In this document: positions 35,444 through 45,426 of the stretch, piece after piece | Layout of the letters: each line of letters begins with the position of its first letter | Numbering within the stretch: position 1 is the stretch's first letter | NCBI RefSeq assembly: GCF_000331575.1 | Contig: NZ_ANOK01000006.1 | Span: 1 to 64,000 of the forward strand | DNA length: 64,000 bases | Direction: 5' to 3' | DNA from: Calidifontibacillus oryziterrae | GTDB taxonomy: Bacteria > Bacillota > Bacilli > Bacillales > Bacillaceae_J | The notes under the pieces: model-generated | Seen by the model: the letters and a program-made list of their open reading frames with translations, nothing else | Database searches by the model: none | What the model was told of the DNA's origin: nothing | Made by a program: the position numbers and the translations under genes

Positions 35444-38400
35444 TTACAGTACATTAAAATATCTAGCTTCGGGATGAGAAAATACAATTGCTGTAACTGA
35501 AGCTTCAGGCTTCATCATAAAGCCTTCTGTCAGTTCAATCCCAATTTGCTCCGGTTTAAGTAACTTAAAAAGCTTTTCTTGATCCTCTAAATTGGGGCAA
35601 GCAGGATAGCCAAACGAGAAACGTTGACCTTGGTACTTCGCTTTAAATAAATCCTGAATAGTAAGATCTGTTGGATCGACAATTCCCCAATGATCCCGCA
35701 TAAGTTGATGGATCCGTTCGGCAAAGGCTTCAGCAGTCTCTAAAGCAAGGGACTGTAAAGCATGGTTTTTTAAGAAGTCACCATCATCTTTCAGCTTTTG
35801 AGCAAGACTACGAATATTTTTACCAGCTGTAACAGCTAAAAAGCCAACATAATCGATAACACCACTTTCAACAGGGCGCACAAAATCCGCTAAGCACAAA
35901 TATGGTTCCTTCTGTTGACGTGGAAACGTAAATGTTTCTAGAATTTTTGTCGCGTCATTTGGATGATATATAATAATTGTGTTCCCATCTGACTGCACAG
36001 GGAAAAATTGATATATACCAGACGGTTGAATCAAGTTAGTTGCTTTAGCTTCAACCAATAGTGAATCAATTTTATCCTTTAGGAGTACAGCTTTTTCGTC
36101 TTTTTCTTGAAGTAGTTGGGAAACATTTCCCTTTAACCCTAAGTGATGGCCAAGTAGCATTTGCATATTTATATAAGGCTCAAGATGATCAAGAGAGTAA
36201 TCTCTTAACACATGTTGTTGCAAGTCTCTAGGGATATAAACAGGGCCATTAGTAGAAACAATTGATTTAGTTCGAACATTGTCACCAATATCGTTTAACA
36301 TCGATGGTACCGGCTGTTTTGTTATCCTAAGCAATCCTTTTGAGGATTCAAATAATTTTTCACGCTCGTCTTTATTCTGCAAGCGATTTGCAAGCTCCAA
36401 TCCATTCATCGCGTCTTTAGCATACAAAACTAGTCCGTCATATTCTGGCGCAATCTTCGTTTCAGTAAATTTTCTTGACAACGCAGCTCCACCTACTAGG
36501 ATTGGTACAGTTATATTTTCTTGATTCATATCCTGAGCGGTTACCATCATTTGTTGCGCTGATTTAACAAGTAAGCCAGATAATCCAACAATATCAGGCT
36601 GTTCTTTACGAATCGCATCAATTAAATCAGATGAGTTCACTTTTATGCCAAGGTCAATCACTTTAAAACCGTTATTACTAAGAATTATATCAACTAAGTT
36701 TTTACCGATATCATGAACGTCACCTTTAACGGTTGCCAGAAGAACCTTCCCTTTACCGCTATCACCTTCATTTTTTTCCATATACGGCTCCAAGAAAGTA
36801 ACGGCAGCTTTCATCACTTCTGCACTTTGTAAAACCTCAGCGACAATAAGTTGATTATCGTTAAAAAGTTTTCCTACTTCAGCCATTCCATCCATTAAAG
36901 GTCCGTTTATAATGTCAAGAGGAGTGGAATATTCGCTCAATGCTAATTCAAGATCAGGAATTAAACCTTCCTTTGTGCCTTCAACAACATAATGAGCAAG
37001 ACGTTCTGCCAAATTCATATCAGTTGTTGTGATTGTTTCATCTTTTTTCTTATCACGATAAAAATCGGTAAACTTCGCAAGCACTTCATCGCTAGTATGA
37101 AATAACAGCTGTTCAGCAAGTGTAATCTCATCTTTTGGTATAAGTGCAAACCGTTCAAGCTTTTCCGTGTTGACGATCGCGTAATCTAGGCCTGCTTGGG
37201 TACAATGGTATAAAAACACTGCATTTAATATTTCCCTGCCAACAGGCGGCAACCCAAAGGAAATATTACTAATTCCTAAAATGGTTAGGACTCGAGGGAG
37301 CTTTTCTTTAATTAATTGGATTCCTTTAACCGTTTCATTGGCGGAGCCAATATATTGTTCATCACCAGTCCCTACTGGAAAAACAAGTGGATCAAAAATA
37401 ATATCCTCGGGATTTAGACCATATTTATTTACTAATAGTTTGTATGCACGTTCCGCAATTTCCAATTTACGCTCTGCCGTTACCGCCATACCGATCTCGT
37501 CAATCGTTCCAACAACAATAGCTGCACCGTAACGATGGATAATTGGAATAATTTTCTCAAAGCGTTCTTCTCCATCTTCAAGATTAATAGAATTAATGAT
37601 CGCTTTACCTTGAGAATAGGATAGCGCCTTTTCAATGACAGCTTCATCGGTTGAATCGATCACTAGCGGTGCTTTAATTTTTTTAGTTAATACATATAAA
37701 AAGTTCTCCATATCCACTAATTCATCGCGATCTGGATCAGCTAGGCAAACATCGATGACATGTGCGCCATTTTTAACCTGCGAACGTGCTATTTCTGCAG
37801 CTTCTTCAAACTGACCTTCGGAAATCAAACGTTTAAATTTTCTTGAACCAATTACATTTGTTCGTTCTCCAACAAATAGTGGACGCATAGATTCATCGTA
37901 AATCAATGGATCAATTCCTGAAACAACATGAGCATGTGTATGTTCAGGAACTTCGCGTGGTGAGTACTTCTTTAATGTATCAGCTATTGCCTTTATATGC
38001 TCTGGTGTCGTACCGCAGCAACCCCCAGCAATATTAATCCAGCCTTTTTCTGCAAAACCGGCTAATTTTGCTGCTAATGACTGTGGAGATTCATGATAAT
38101 GTCCTTCTTCATCAGGAAGTCCCGCATTTGGATAACAGCTAACAGCTGTTATTGCTAGATCTGATAGTGAGCGGATATGATCACGCATGAATTCTGGTCC
38201 TGTTGCACAGTTCATACCAACCGCTAAAGGTTTCATATGCTCAACGGAAATATAAAAGGATTCTATTGATTGTCCAGCAAGGGTTGTTCCCATTGGTTCA
38301 ATGGTTCCCGATATAATAAGGGGTACTTTCCTACCAGTTGTACTAAAGGCTTTTTCAATGCCAATAAAGGCTGCCTTCACATTACGCATATCCTGGCTCG

Positions 38401-38887
38401 TTTCTAATAATAATAAATCAACGCCCCCATCAAGTAGTCCACGAGCTTGCTCTTCAAAATTTTCTATAAGCTCATTAAAAGTTGTTCCACCCGTTACGGA
38501 AAGGGATTTTGTTGTTGGCCCCATCGAACCGGCTACAAATCTCGGCCAGTTTCGAGTTGTAAACTGTACCGCAACTTTTCGGGCAAGCTCTGCAGCAATT
38601 TTATTAATCTCGTAGGCTTTAGTGCCAAGGTCGTAGTCATCGAGCACGAGTTTAGTCGCACCGAATGTATTTGTTTCAACAATATCTGCTCCTGCCTCAA
38701 AATATGAGCGATGAATCCATTCAATAATATGGGGTGCAGTTAAATTTAAATGTTCGTTACACCCTTCATATTGTTCACCACCAAAGTCAGCTGCTGTGAG
38801 ATTAGCTTGCTGTAGCATAGTTCCCATCGCACCGTCAATAATAAGTATTTTTTTCTTCATTTGTTCTTGTAAAATATTTTCTGGCAA
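35444..38887 (-). CDS. metH: Cobalamin-dependent methionine synthase
   Basis: Transfers the methyl group of 5-methyltetrahydrofolate to homocysteine through cobalamin. All four modules are present in 1147 residues: homocysteine/zinc domain with [10 protein letters not shown] near residue 290, pterin domain (VGERTNVIGSRKFK), cobalamin domain with the His ligand in DVHDIGKN near residue 722, and the C-terminal S-adenosylmethionine activation domain (FSFGYPACPNLEDQ). The start is TTG 38887 after GGGAGGGAG. It lies 48 bases after yitJ and is likely read from the same SAM-I-controlled promoter. Confidence 0.96.
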   Translation of the reverse strand: MPENILQEQMKKKILIIDGAMGTMLQQANLTAADFGGEQYEGCNEHLNLTAPHIIEWIHRSYFEAGADIVETNTFGATKLVLDDYDLGTKAYEINKIAAELARKVAVQFTTRNWPRFVAGSMGPTTKSLSVTGGTTFNELIENFEEQARGLLDGGVDLLLLETSQDMRNVKAAFIGIEKAFSTTGRKVPLIISGTIEPMGTTLAGQSIESFYISVEHMKPLAVGMNCATGPEFMRDHIRSLSDLAITAVSCYPNAGLPDEEGHYHESPQSLAAKLAGFAEKGWINIAGGCCGTTPEHIKAIADTLKKYSPREVPEHTHAHVVSGIDPLIYDESMRPLFVGERTNVIGSRKFKRLISEGQFEEAAEIARSQVKNGAHVIDVCLADPDRDELVDMENFLYVLTKKIKAPLVIDSTDEAVIEKALSYSQGKAIINSINLEDGEERFEKIIPIIHRYGAAIVVGTIDEIGMAVTAERKLEIAERAYKLLVNKYGLNPEDIIFDPLVFPVGTGDEQYIGSANETVKGIQLIKEKLPRVLTILGISNISFGLPPVGREILNAVFLYHCTQAGLDYAIVNTEKLERFALIPKDEITLAEQLLFHTSDEVLAKFTDFYRDKKKDETITTTDMNLAERLAHYVVEGTKEGLIPDLELALSEYSTPLDIINGPLMDGMAEVGKLFNDNQLIVAEVLQSAEVMKAAVTFLEPYMEKNEGDSGKGKVLLATVKGDVHDIGKNLVDIILSNNGFKVIDLGIKVNSSDLIDAIRKEQPDIVGLSGLLVKSAQQMMVTAQDMNQENITVPILVGGAALSRKFTETKIAPEYDGLVLYAKDAMNGLELANRLQNKDEREKLFESSKGLLRITKQPVPSMLNDIGDNVRTKSIVSTNGPVYIPRDLQQHVLRDYSLDHLEPYINMQMLLGHHLGLKGNVSQLLQEKDEKAVLLKDKIDSLLVEAKATNLIQPSGIYQFFPVQSDGNTIIIYHPNDATKILETFTFPRQQKEPYLCLADFVRPVESGVIDYVGFLAVTAGKNIRSLAQKLKDDGDFLKNHALQSLALETAEAFAERIHQLMRDHWGIVDPTDLTIQDLFKAKYQGQRFSFGYPACPNLEDQEKLFKLLKPEQIGIELTEGFMMKPEASVTAIVFSHPEARYFNVL

Positions 38888-38935
38888 TCTAATCTCCCTC
38901 CCTAGTCGGGTTAGTATTATTTAGCTTTTTTGTTA

Positions 38936-40798
38936 TTAAACTTTTAACTTTTTTTCCTTTAGCTTCTGTTCCTTTTTATTTATATAATGCACAAGTTCAA
39001 TTGTAAGATCATAGCGCATAAATGGGGTAATTAAATAAATCCCATTAAATAAATCAAACGCAACATCTATAAGAGCTTTTGAAATAGCGATCCCTTCTCG
39101 AGTAGCTTTTTCACGGTCATTTCCGCAAAGTGCCATTTTAGATCGAATATCATCGGTAAGTTTAATACCTGGTACTTCATTATGAATAAACTCGGCATTT
39201 TGGCTACTAGTTAGTGGCATAATCCCAATATAAATTGATTTATTTAGATGTTTCGTTTGTTCATAAACATTAATGAATTGGTCCTCATTATAGATCGGTT
39301 GGCTTATAAAATAATCAGCACCGAACTCAATTTTTTTCTCTAATCTTTTCACTGCTTTATCTAAGTGGCGAACATTAGGATTAAAAGCTGCAGCCACTGA
39401 GAAGGAGGTTTTCTTTTTCAATGGTTTTCCGGAAAAAGAAATGCCCGTATTAAACTGCTTAATAAGCTGAATTAACTCAAAAGAAGAAAGATCATAGACA
39501 GAGGTTGCCCCTGGGAAGTCTCCTACTTTTGTAGGATCTCCAGTAACAGCTAATACTTGGTTAATTCCTAAAGCGTCTAACCCCATTAAATGAGATTGCA
39601 ATCCAATTAAATTACGGTCACGGCAAGTAATGTGGACGAGTGGTCTTACTCCAAACTTATTTTTGACAAGGGTAGCCATCGCAACATTAGATATTCTCGG
39701 AGAGGCAAGTGAATTATCAGCCATCGTTAAGGCATCAATTCCAGCTTCGTGGAGAGCTTTTGCACCAGTAAGAAAATTAGTGGTGTCTAATGTCTTCGGA
39801 GTATCTAATTCGACGATAACTGAACGCCTAGTAGCTGCAATCTCATGTAAATGTGGTTCAATCGGCTCGTTTGGCTCAGGTTGTACCTTTACTAATAGTT
39901 CATTCTGAGATGATGATTGAACTTCTTTTTTGCTAATTGGATCTAATCCTTTTAATTTATTTGCAATTGCGGCAATATGTTTTGGAGTTGTTCCACAACA
40001 GCCACCTATAAGATGGACTCCTTGACTTCGAAGACTAAGGGCGCATTCTCCAAAATATTCAGCATCTGATTCATAAATCAATCTTCCATCAACATAATCT
40101 GGTAAGCTGGCATTTGGATAAACAGAAAGAACGGCCTTTTTTGGAATAGGGACAACCTCAAGAGCTTTTATCATATGATGTGGACCAAGTCGACAATTCA
40201 AACCAACAGCATCCGCTCCGAGATCTTCAAGCTGAGAAAGTGCATCAGCTAACGGAGTTCCGTCCTGTATAACAGCTACTTCATGAATGGCAACCTGTGC
40301 AATAATTGGTAGATTAGTTTCTTTCCGTGCAATGCTAAGTACAGTTTTGATTTCCTCTAAGTCATAGAAGGTCTCCAAAAGTAGTCCATCGACACCAGCT
40401 ATTAACAAGCTGTCAAGCTGCTCATGAAATGAATTTTTTATGTCCTCAATAGTTGCGGCACTCTTTTTTATTCCGCGAATTCCTCCTAAAGAGCCTAAAA
40501 CATAAGTTTTAGTATCACTAGCTGCTGTCCTTGCCAGTTTGACGGCAGCAGTATTTAAGTTGTTAACTTGATCCTCAAGCCCATATCGAGAAAGCTTTAG
40601 GAAATTTGCACCATATGTATTTGTTTGAATAACATCTGAACCCGCTTTTATATAAGCTTTATGAATTTGGGTAATTTGTTCAGGTTGCAAAAGATTTAGT
40701 TCCTCAAAACAAAAATCAACCCCATAGGAATAAAGGAGGGTACCCATTGCACCATCACCTATTAATATTCGACTTTGTAAAGCTTTTAATAGTGTCAT
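38936..40798 (-). CDS. yitJ: Bifunctional homocysteine methyltransferase / methylenetetrahydrofolate reductase
   Basis: A fusion of 620 residues. The N-terminal half is a homocysteine S-methyltransferase domain ([33 protein letters not shown] zinc site). The C-terminal half is an FAD-dependent 5,10-methylenetetrahydrofolate reductase ([15 protein letters not shown]-like [33 protein letters not shown]). It makes the methyl donor used by MetH and may methylate homocysteine itself. ATG 40798 is preferred over GTG 40807, which overlaps the AGGTG box. Under a SAM-I riboswitch, as in B. subtilis. Confidence 0.95.
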   Translation of the reverse strand: MTLLKALQSRILIGDGAMGTLLYSYGVDFCFEELNLLQPEQITQIHKAYIKAGSDVIQTNTYGANFLKLSRYGLEDQVNNLNTAAVKLARTAASDTKTYVLGSLGGIRGIKKSAATIEDIKNSFHEQLDSLLIAGVDGLLLETFYDLEEIKTVLSIARKETNLPIIAQVAIHEVAVIQDGTPLADALSQLEDLGADAVGLNCRLGPHHMIKALEVVPIPKKAVLSVYPNASLPDYVDGRLIYESDAEYFGECALSLRSQGVHLIGGCCGTTPKHIAAIANKLKGLDPISKKEVQSSSQNELLVKVQPEPNEPIEPHLHEIAATRRSVIVELDTPKTLDTTNFLTGAKALHEAGIDALTMADNSLASPRISNVAMATLVKNKFGVRPLVHITCRDRNLIGLQSHLMGLDALGINQVLAVTGDPTKVGDFPGATSVYDLSSFELIQLIKQFNTGISFSGKPLKKKTSFSVAAAFNPNVRHLDKAVKRLEKKIEFGADYFISQPIYNEDQFINVYEQTKHLNKSIYIGIMPLTSSQNAEFIHNEVPGIKLTDDIRSKMALCGNDREKATREGIAISKALIDVAFDLFNGIYLITPFMRYDLTIELVHYINKKEQKLKEKKLKV

Positions 40799-40942
40799 AA
40801 TTTTCACCTACTACTTTATTTAAAGTTTCAACTTGACTTTGAAATATTGCGGATATATAGTTCCAATCTAGTTTCTGGAATGATAAAAACTATTTCGTTA
40901 CTAATGTGATATTGACTGCACAAGGGATTCAGCAAATTTTTC

Positions 40943-40981
40943 ACAGAAAAAATGTCTTCCTCAAATAGAAGAAGACATTTA
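40943..40981 (-). terminator. Riboswitch-controlled terminator upstream of yitJ
   Basis: On the minus strand AAATGTCTTC pairs with GAAGACATTT and is followed by TTTTTT. It lies 15 bases after the SAM-I aptamer and is its expression platform: SAM binding should favour termination. Confidence 0.9.
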
Positions 40982-40995
40982 GCGTACAATTCTTC

Positions 40996-41082
40996 TTCTT
41001 ATCTCCCTGGAATTAGCACCTGACATATAAGCTGGTTGCTGAGGTTTCAAAGGGCCAGTCCCTCCACCTCTCGTGATAAGAA
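40996..41082 (-). ncRNA. SAM-I (S-box) riboswitch
   Basis: Read on the minus strand the S-box consensus is complete: P1 TTCTTATC/GATAAGAA, CGAGAGGTGGAGGGACTGGCCC, TTTGAAACCTCAGCAACC and GGTGCTAATTCCAG. A terminator follows, then yitJ and metH. Family knowledge: SAM binding closes P1 and stops transcription, so the operon is expressed when SAM is low. Confidence 0.97.
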
Positions 41083-41223
41083 TTAATACTTATGGTAGTA
41101 TTATAGTTTCTCCTAATTTACTATAATATAGGTTCTTTGACAAGATGAATCATCTAAATTGTAAAAATGTTATAATAATGGGGGTAAGTTGTTCATTTAA
41201 GGAACTTAGAAAGAGGTATGAAC

Positions 41224-41418
41224 ATGATAAAAAAAAGGGATGATAAACTACTTACTGAAGAGCAAAAAAGTACTCCGACAGGTATCGCTAAAGATGCTAT
41301 TGATCGTTCTTTTAGCGGCCAGCCTCAGGAATTATTAAAAGGGAATGGTCTTACAATACTACTAACTTTAGTTGTAATAATTAGTCTGATTTTTGGGTTG
41401 AGTCAATGTAGCATCTAA
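41224..41418 (+). CDS. Small single-span membrane protein
   Basis: 64 residues from ATG 41224 (AGAGG seven bases upstream; the ATG at 41218 is too close to it). A charged N-terminal half with NPTG-like TPTGIAKDAIDRSFSGQ is followed by one C-terminal helix (LTILLTLVVIISLIFGL) and ends QCSI. It recalls small DUF6366-type proteins of bacilli, weakly. The last 51 bases overlap the opposite-strand spo0E-like gene. Confidence 0.6.
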   Translation: MIKKRDDKLLTEEQKSTPTGIAKDAIDRSFSGQPQELLKGNGLTILLTLVVIISLIFGLSQCSI

Positions 41419-41580
41419 GCGAAGGTACTCATTAATAAGCTTGTCTAATTTTTGGCTAATTTGAATTGTTGCAGCATTTGTAAACCCATATTGAAGACCG
41501 ACATTAATAAGCTGCGCTCTCATGTCTTTAATTTGCGTATTTAACAATTCTTTTCTTTGGGTTATTGTGGTAGCTGTCAT
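41368..41580 (-). CDS. Spo0E-like aspartyl-phosphate phosphatase
   Basis: A 70-residue two-helix protein with the family signature SQKLDKLINEYL. Spo0E-type proteins remove phosphate from Spo0A-P and delay sporulation. It starts at ATG 41580 after GGGG. It ends inside the 3' part of the convergent small membrane gene. Confidence 0.85.
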   Translation of the reverse strand: MTATTITQRKELLNTQIKDMRAQLINVGLQYGFTNAATIQISQKLDKLINEYLRLDATLTQPKNQTNYYN

Positions 41581-41701
41581 CACATTTTCCCCTATCTATG
41601 TATTATTAATGATAATTTTACCTTTTCCAAAGTAAGGTTGCAGTGAAATCTGTCACAGAATATAAATAGACTGTTTGAATGACTCAAAAAAACAAGCTGC
41701 C

Positions 41702-41726
41702 CAAAAGTCAATAATTCTGACTTTTG
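41702..41726. terminator. Hairpin in the gap before the yueI-like gene end
   Basis: CAAAAGTCA and TGACTTTTG form a 9-bp stem with a 7-base loop. On the minus strand a seven-T run begins about ten bases further, so it may end the yueI-like transcript. The remainder of 41584-41820 shows no gene. Confidence 0.4.
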
Positions 41727-41820
41727 AACAACTTAATCGGAATTCCAATTGTGCATATATATATACTTTGTCCATGAAATGGCATATAAAAATTTTGTCG
41801 AAAGCAATGATAAATGGTCC

Positions 41821-42204
41821 TCATCCACTTGAATTTTGTTGTGTATCGATATAAATATCTTCCTGGTCAATTGCATAATCATATGCAAGTACAAGTCCAA
41901 TATCCGTTTCGTGTTCTAAATTACTAGAAATAGTAAAGGAGAGGTTATGTTTGTTGGCTAGCTTAATGTAATCACTTAGATGGTGATAACTTAGTTCCCC
42001 ATTCAGTATTAGCTTTACTTTGGGATGTTCAGCCATTAATTCCTCAATCTCTTTGTATGTTCCTGATTCCTTGACCTGTGTTGTCGATAGAACTGCTAAA
42101 ACCCGTTCTCTTAACGTACCTAAGAATTTTCTCCTTTCAGCCGGATTTATTTCTTTCACTCCATATATTCCTTCTTGTAAAATGTCATTAACATCTTTGC
42201 TCAT
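41821..42204 (-). CDS. YueI family (DUF1694) protein
   Basis: A 127-residue soluble protein with the DUF1694 signature IYGVKEINPAERRKFLGTLRERV and a later LNGELSYHHLSDYIKLA region. The family is widespread in Firmicutes and has no assigned function. GAAGGGATG precedes the ATG. It is divergent from the EamA transporter gene. Confidence 0.87.
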   Translation of the reverse strand: MSKDVNDILQEGIYGVKEINPAERRKFLGTLRERVLAVLSTTQVKESGTYKEIEELMAEHPKVKLILNGELSYHHLSDYIKLANKHNLSFTISSNLEHETDIGLVLAYDYAIDQEDIYIDTQQNSSG

Positions 42205-42353
42205 GATTTCATCCCTTCAAAAATGTACTATCCTTATAATTTACGTATATATTATATTCATGTAAGGAAGGTGCAATTTTTTGTTTAAAAATTGTACACA
42301 TTCATGAGATAATTTATGATATGCATGTAATTTTGGGTGGGAAAGGGGTCGTT

Positions 42354-43250
42354 ATGAAGGATAAAATATCATTATTATTTGTTTTATTTGCAGCTATTTT
42401 ATGGGGTACAACGGGTACTGCTCAAACATTTGCCCCCGGAAACACTCATCCGATCTCTTTTGGAGCAATGAGGTTGGCATTTGGTGGTACGACGTTACTA
42501 TTGTTTTTGCTAATTAGAAGAAAGTTAAATTTAAAGGGGTGGACTTTCAAAACAGTTTTTATGGCTGCTTTATGTATGGCTTGTTATCAGCCATTTTTCT
42601 TTTCTGCAGTCAAAATGACAGGAGTTGCTGTTGGAACGGTCGTGGCTATTGGAAGCTCACCGATTTTAGCAGGAATGCTAGAATGGTTATTTACGAAAAG
42701 GATGCCCCAAAAGTCATGGTGGCTGGCAACTGGTGTTGCAATTGTAGGTTGTCTTTTGCTATTCACAAATGACAACGCAGTTCAGATTAAGCCAATTGGG
42801 ATCCTATTGGCTTTAGGTGCGGGGCTGTCATTTGCATCCTATACTTTAATAAGCAAAGAACTTTTAAAGACACATGAACCAGATGCGGTTGTAGCTGTTG
42901 TCTTTACACTTAGTGCGTGCTTGTTAAGCCCGCTATTATTCATTTTTGATTTGTCATGGTTACTCGAGTTAAATGGGGTTGCAACAAGCTTATATCTTGG
43001 TGTATTTGCAACTGCGATTGCGTATTTATTGTTCATAAAAGGTTTAGTTAAAATTCCAGCTTCTACAGCAGTAACCCTTTCGTTGTTTGAGCCGCTTACA
43101 GCCGCTTTGCTTGGCGCATTTATTGTCGGCGAAACACTTACGTTGCAATCATGGTTAGGAGTGACTTTGATATTTTTTGCGATTTTTATTATCTCTTTCG
43201 TTCCTCAGAAAAAGCTCAATAAAGTGCAAGTCAATGTAAATGTAAAGTAA
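42354..43250 (+). CDS. EamA/DMT-family transporter
   Basis: A 298-residue membrane protein with about ten helices in two EamA repeats (FAAILWGTTGTAQTF and LGAGLSFASYTLISKELL). Members export metabolites or amino acids; the substrate cannot be told. ATG 42354 follows AAAGGGG; a longer reading from 42321 has no binding site. Confidence 0.88.
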   Translation: MKDKISLLFVLFAAILWGTTGTAQTFAPGNTHPISFGAMRLAFGGTTLLLFLLIRRKLNLKGWTFKTVFMAALCMACYQPFFFSAVKMTGVAVGTVVAIGSSPILAGMLEWLFTKRMPQKSWWLATGVAIVGCLLLFTNDNAVQIKPIGILLALGAGLSFASYTLISKELLKTHEPDAVVAVVFTLSACLLSPLLFIFDLSWLLELNGVATSLYLGVFATAIAYLLFIKGLVKIPASTAVTLSLFEPLTAALLGAFIVGETLTLQSWLGVTLIFFAIFIISFVPQKKLNKVQVNVNVK

Positions 43251-43273
43251 TAATTGTTACATAAACAAAACTA

Positions 43274-43308
43274 AAAACAACTCTAGCTCGTGGTTAGAGT
43301 TGTTTTTT
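43274..43308. terminator. Terminator between the EamA gene and yajQ
   Basis: AAACAACTCTA and TAGAGTTGTTT form an 11-bp stem followed by T residues on the plus strand and A/T runs on the minus side, serving both convergent genes. Confidence 0.85.
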
Positions 43309-43337
43309 GGTGAAAAAAGAAGCATATGGGTGATAAC

Positions 43338-43829
43338 TTATCGATAATTTATAAACTGCACATCAATCGGCAAATCTGCACCTTTAATTGCTGAGATTAC
43401 CTGTTGGAGGTCATCACGGCTTTTACCTGTGACGCGGATTTGGTCATCTTGAATTTGTGATTTGACCTTCAGCTTTAAATCTTTAATGATATTATTAATC
43501 CTCTTTGCGTTATCCTTATCGATTCCTTGAACAAGTTTGGCACGTTGGCGTACAGTTCCACCTGATGCAGGTTCAATCCTTCCATAATTCAAGTTTTTTG
43601 TAGGAACGTTTCTTTTTATTAATTTGCTAACGAGGACATCTTTGAGTTGCTCAAGCTTGAATTCATCATCGGAAATGAGTACAATCTCTTCTTTTTCAAG
43701 TGTGATATCACTTTTGCTTCCTTTAAAATCATAGCGTGTTCCAATTTCCTTAAGCGCCATTGTGACTGCATTTGATACCTCTTGTGTATCTATTTTTGAA
43801 ACAATATCAAATGAACTTTCCTTCGACAT
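43338..43829 (-). CDS. YajQ family nucleotide-binding protein
   Basis: A 163-residue protein, the same length as B. subtilis YitK. Motifs: [29 protein letters not shown] and [22 protein letters not shown]. YajQ proteins bind RNA or nucleotides; a Xanthomonas member binds cyclic di-GMP. ATG 43829 follows GGAGGG; the upstream TTG at 43844 overlaps that box. Next to yitL as in B. subtilis, though divergent. Confidence 0.92.
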   Translation of the reverse strand: MSKESSFDIVSKIDTQEVSNAVTMALKEIGTRYDFKGSKSDITLEKEEIVLISDDEFKLEQLKDVLVSKLIKRNVPTKNLNYGRIEPASGGTVRQRAKLVQGIDKDNAKRINNIIKDLKLKVKSQIQDDQIRVTGKSRDDLQQVISAIKGADLPIDVQFINYR

Positions 43830-44057
43830 ATTCCATCCCTCCAAAAATTTGTCGGTTTGCTTTAATTTTCTATTAATTGTTGCGAAAATGCAACATAATA
43901 GATATGGTAAAACTAGAATAAACTGATGAATTGATGAATAAGCGTCTCAGAATACTCGCTACTTTCATTATTTAATTAGCCCAACACACCCGTGATTTTA
44001 GTCATGAGGGGTTTAGGAAGACGGGCGCGACTAAAAACTTAGAGGGAAGGAATAAAT

Positions 44058-44936
44058 ATGACGAACATAAAACCAGGAACAATTACATCTTTACATGTTT
44101 CGCACGAAGCTCCGTTTGGTTATTTCCTTACAGATGGCGAAACTGAAGTATTGCTTCATCATAATGAGATTAAGGAAGGGTTATTAGAAGGAGAGGTAAT
44201 CGAGGGCAAGAAGATTAGTGTGTTTTTATATCATGATAGACAAGGGCGTTTAGCTGCCACGATGACGCTACCAACCATTACGCTTGATACATTCGGATGG
44301 GCAAAAATCGTTGAGGTTAAGTCTGACTTTGGTGTTTTTGTTGATATCGGCATTGACAAAGCAATATTACTGTCAAAGGATGATTTGCCACCACTTGAAA
44401 CGGTGTGGCCGAAAGTGGATGATGAAGTTTATTGTACGCTAGAAATTGGCCATAATGGACGGCTATTTGTAAAACTTGCAAAAGAAGTTGATTTTCTTGA
44501 AATAGCAAACAGTGCTGATCATTCGCTAATGAATAAAAACGTGACAGGTCGTATATATAGAACATTATATGTGGGTTCGTTCATATTTACAGATGATGGA
44601 TATTTAGGTTTTATTCATGAAAGCGAGCGAAAAGAGGAGCCGCGTATAGGTGAGAAGGTATCCGGAAGAATTATTGGTGTAAAGGAAGACGGTACCGTTA
44701 ACGTGTCATTATTACCACGAAAGCATGAAGCAATGGGGGATGACGCTGAAAAGATTGTTGATTATATGGAATCCCGCAATGGGGCGATGCCGTATTGGGA
44801 TAAAAGTGATCCTGACGATATTGAAGCTCGCTTCGGAATGAGCAAAGGGGCTTTTAAACGGGCATTAGGTCGCCTAATGAAAGAAGGAAAGGTGTACCAA
44901 GAGAAAGGATGGACATATTTCAAAAAAGGCGAATGA
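44058..44936 (+). CDS. CvfB/YitL-like S1 RNA-binding protein
   Basis: A 292-residue protein with three S1-type beta-barrel segments (ITSLHVSHEAPFGYFLT, GWAKIVEVKSDFGVFVDIG, KVSGRIIGVKEDGTVNVSL) and a C-terminal winged-helix (ARFGMSKGAFKRALGRLMKEG). This matches CvfB of Staphylococcus, a regulator of virulence gene expression, and B. subtilis YitL. GAGGGAAGG precedes ATG. Confidence 0.92.
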   Translation: MTNIKPGTITSLHVSHEAPFGYFLTDGETEVLLHHNEIKEGLLEGEVIEGKKISVFLYHDRQGRLAATMTLPTITLDTFGWAKIVEVKSDFGVFVDIGIDKAILLSKDDLPPLETVWPKVDDEVYCTLEIGHNGRLFVKLAKEVDFLEIANSADHSLMNKNVTGRIYRTLYVGSFIFTDDGYLGFIHESERKEEPRIGEKVSGRIIGVKEDGTVNVSLLPRKHEAMGDDAEKIVDYMESRNGAMPYWDKSDPDDIEARFGMSKGAFKRALGRLMKEGKVYQEKGWTYFKKGE

Positions 44937-44947
44937 AGGAACAAAAG

Positions 44948-45095
44948 CTATAGGCGCCCTGATTAGCGACGTATAAACTAAGAGCGCATCGACTGAGATA
45001 AAGAAAACACGTCGAGGGACGAGTCGATGTTGACTTATCGCAAAAGAGATGAGCGATGTTTACTAGTCGCTGGACGACTACTCTCTGTGCTATAG
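44948..45095. repeat. Structured intergenic element with nested inverted repeats
   Basis: A GC-richer 148-base element bounded by CTATAG on both sides. Nested pairings: AGCGAC (44965-44970) with GTCGCT (45066-45071); CATCGACT (44987-44994) with AGTCGATG (45022-45029); ATCGC (45037-45041) with GCGAT (45053-45057). No ORF. It looks like a dispersed palindromic element of bacilli; only one copy is in this window. Confidence 0.6.
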
Positions 45096-45134
45096 TATTT
45101 ATCCACAGGATCAAATTTTTTTAATTTCCTAAAC

Positions 45135-45173
45135 AATAAAAAAATCAGTGGGGTTTATATTCTCCACTGATTC
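45135..45173 (-). terminator. Terminator of the 47-residue gene
   Basis: On the minus strand AATCAGTGG pairs with CCACTGATT, followed by seven T residues. It lies eleven bases after the stop codon. Confidence 0.85.
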
Positions 45174-45183
45174 TTTATTATGC

Positions 45184-45327
45184 TTATAAATGATCTGTTT
45201 CTTTAGAAAACTGTCGTTTACCAGCTATGCGGTTCGCCTCACGCATTTCGTTTTTCTTTGCACGTTTAGCATTGTTATCATTTGGCTTTTTATCATTATC
45301 CTTATCAATCGAATTCCACGGTTGCAT
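45184..45327 (-). CDS. Small basic protein, 47 residues
   Basis: A short ORF starting MQPWNSIDKDNDKKPND and ending QFSKETDHL. It is very polar, rich in Lys, Asn and Asp, with no hydrophobic stretch. AAGGAG lies 8 bases before the ATG and a terminator lies 11 bases after the stop, so expression is likely. Composition recalls small Bacillus spore or stress proteins; no family was recognised. Confidence 0.75.
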   Translation of the reverse strand: MQPWNSIDKDNDKKPNDNNAKRAKKNEMREANRIAGKRQFSKETDHL

Positions 45328-45426
45328 ATGAACGCTCCTTCCTAATTGCATCATCCACAATAGTTTTTGTTGGTCAATAACAAATTATGCTTGCGGATTT
45401 CACAAGTTGGAAGTGAATAAATCTTT

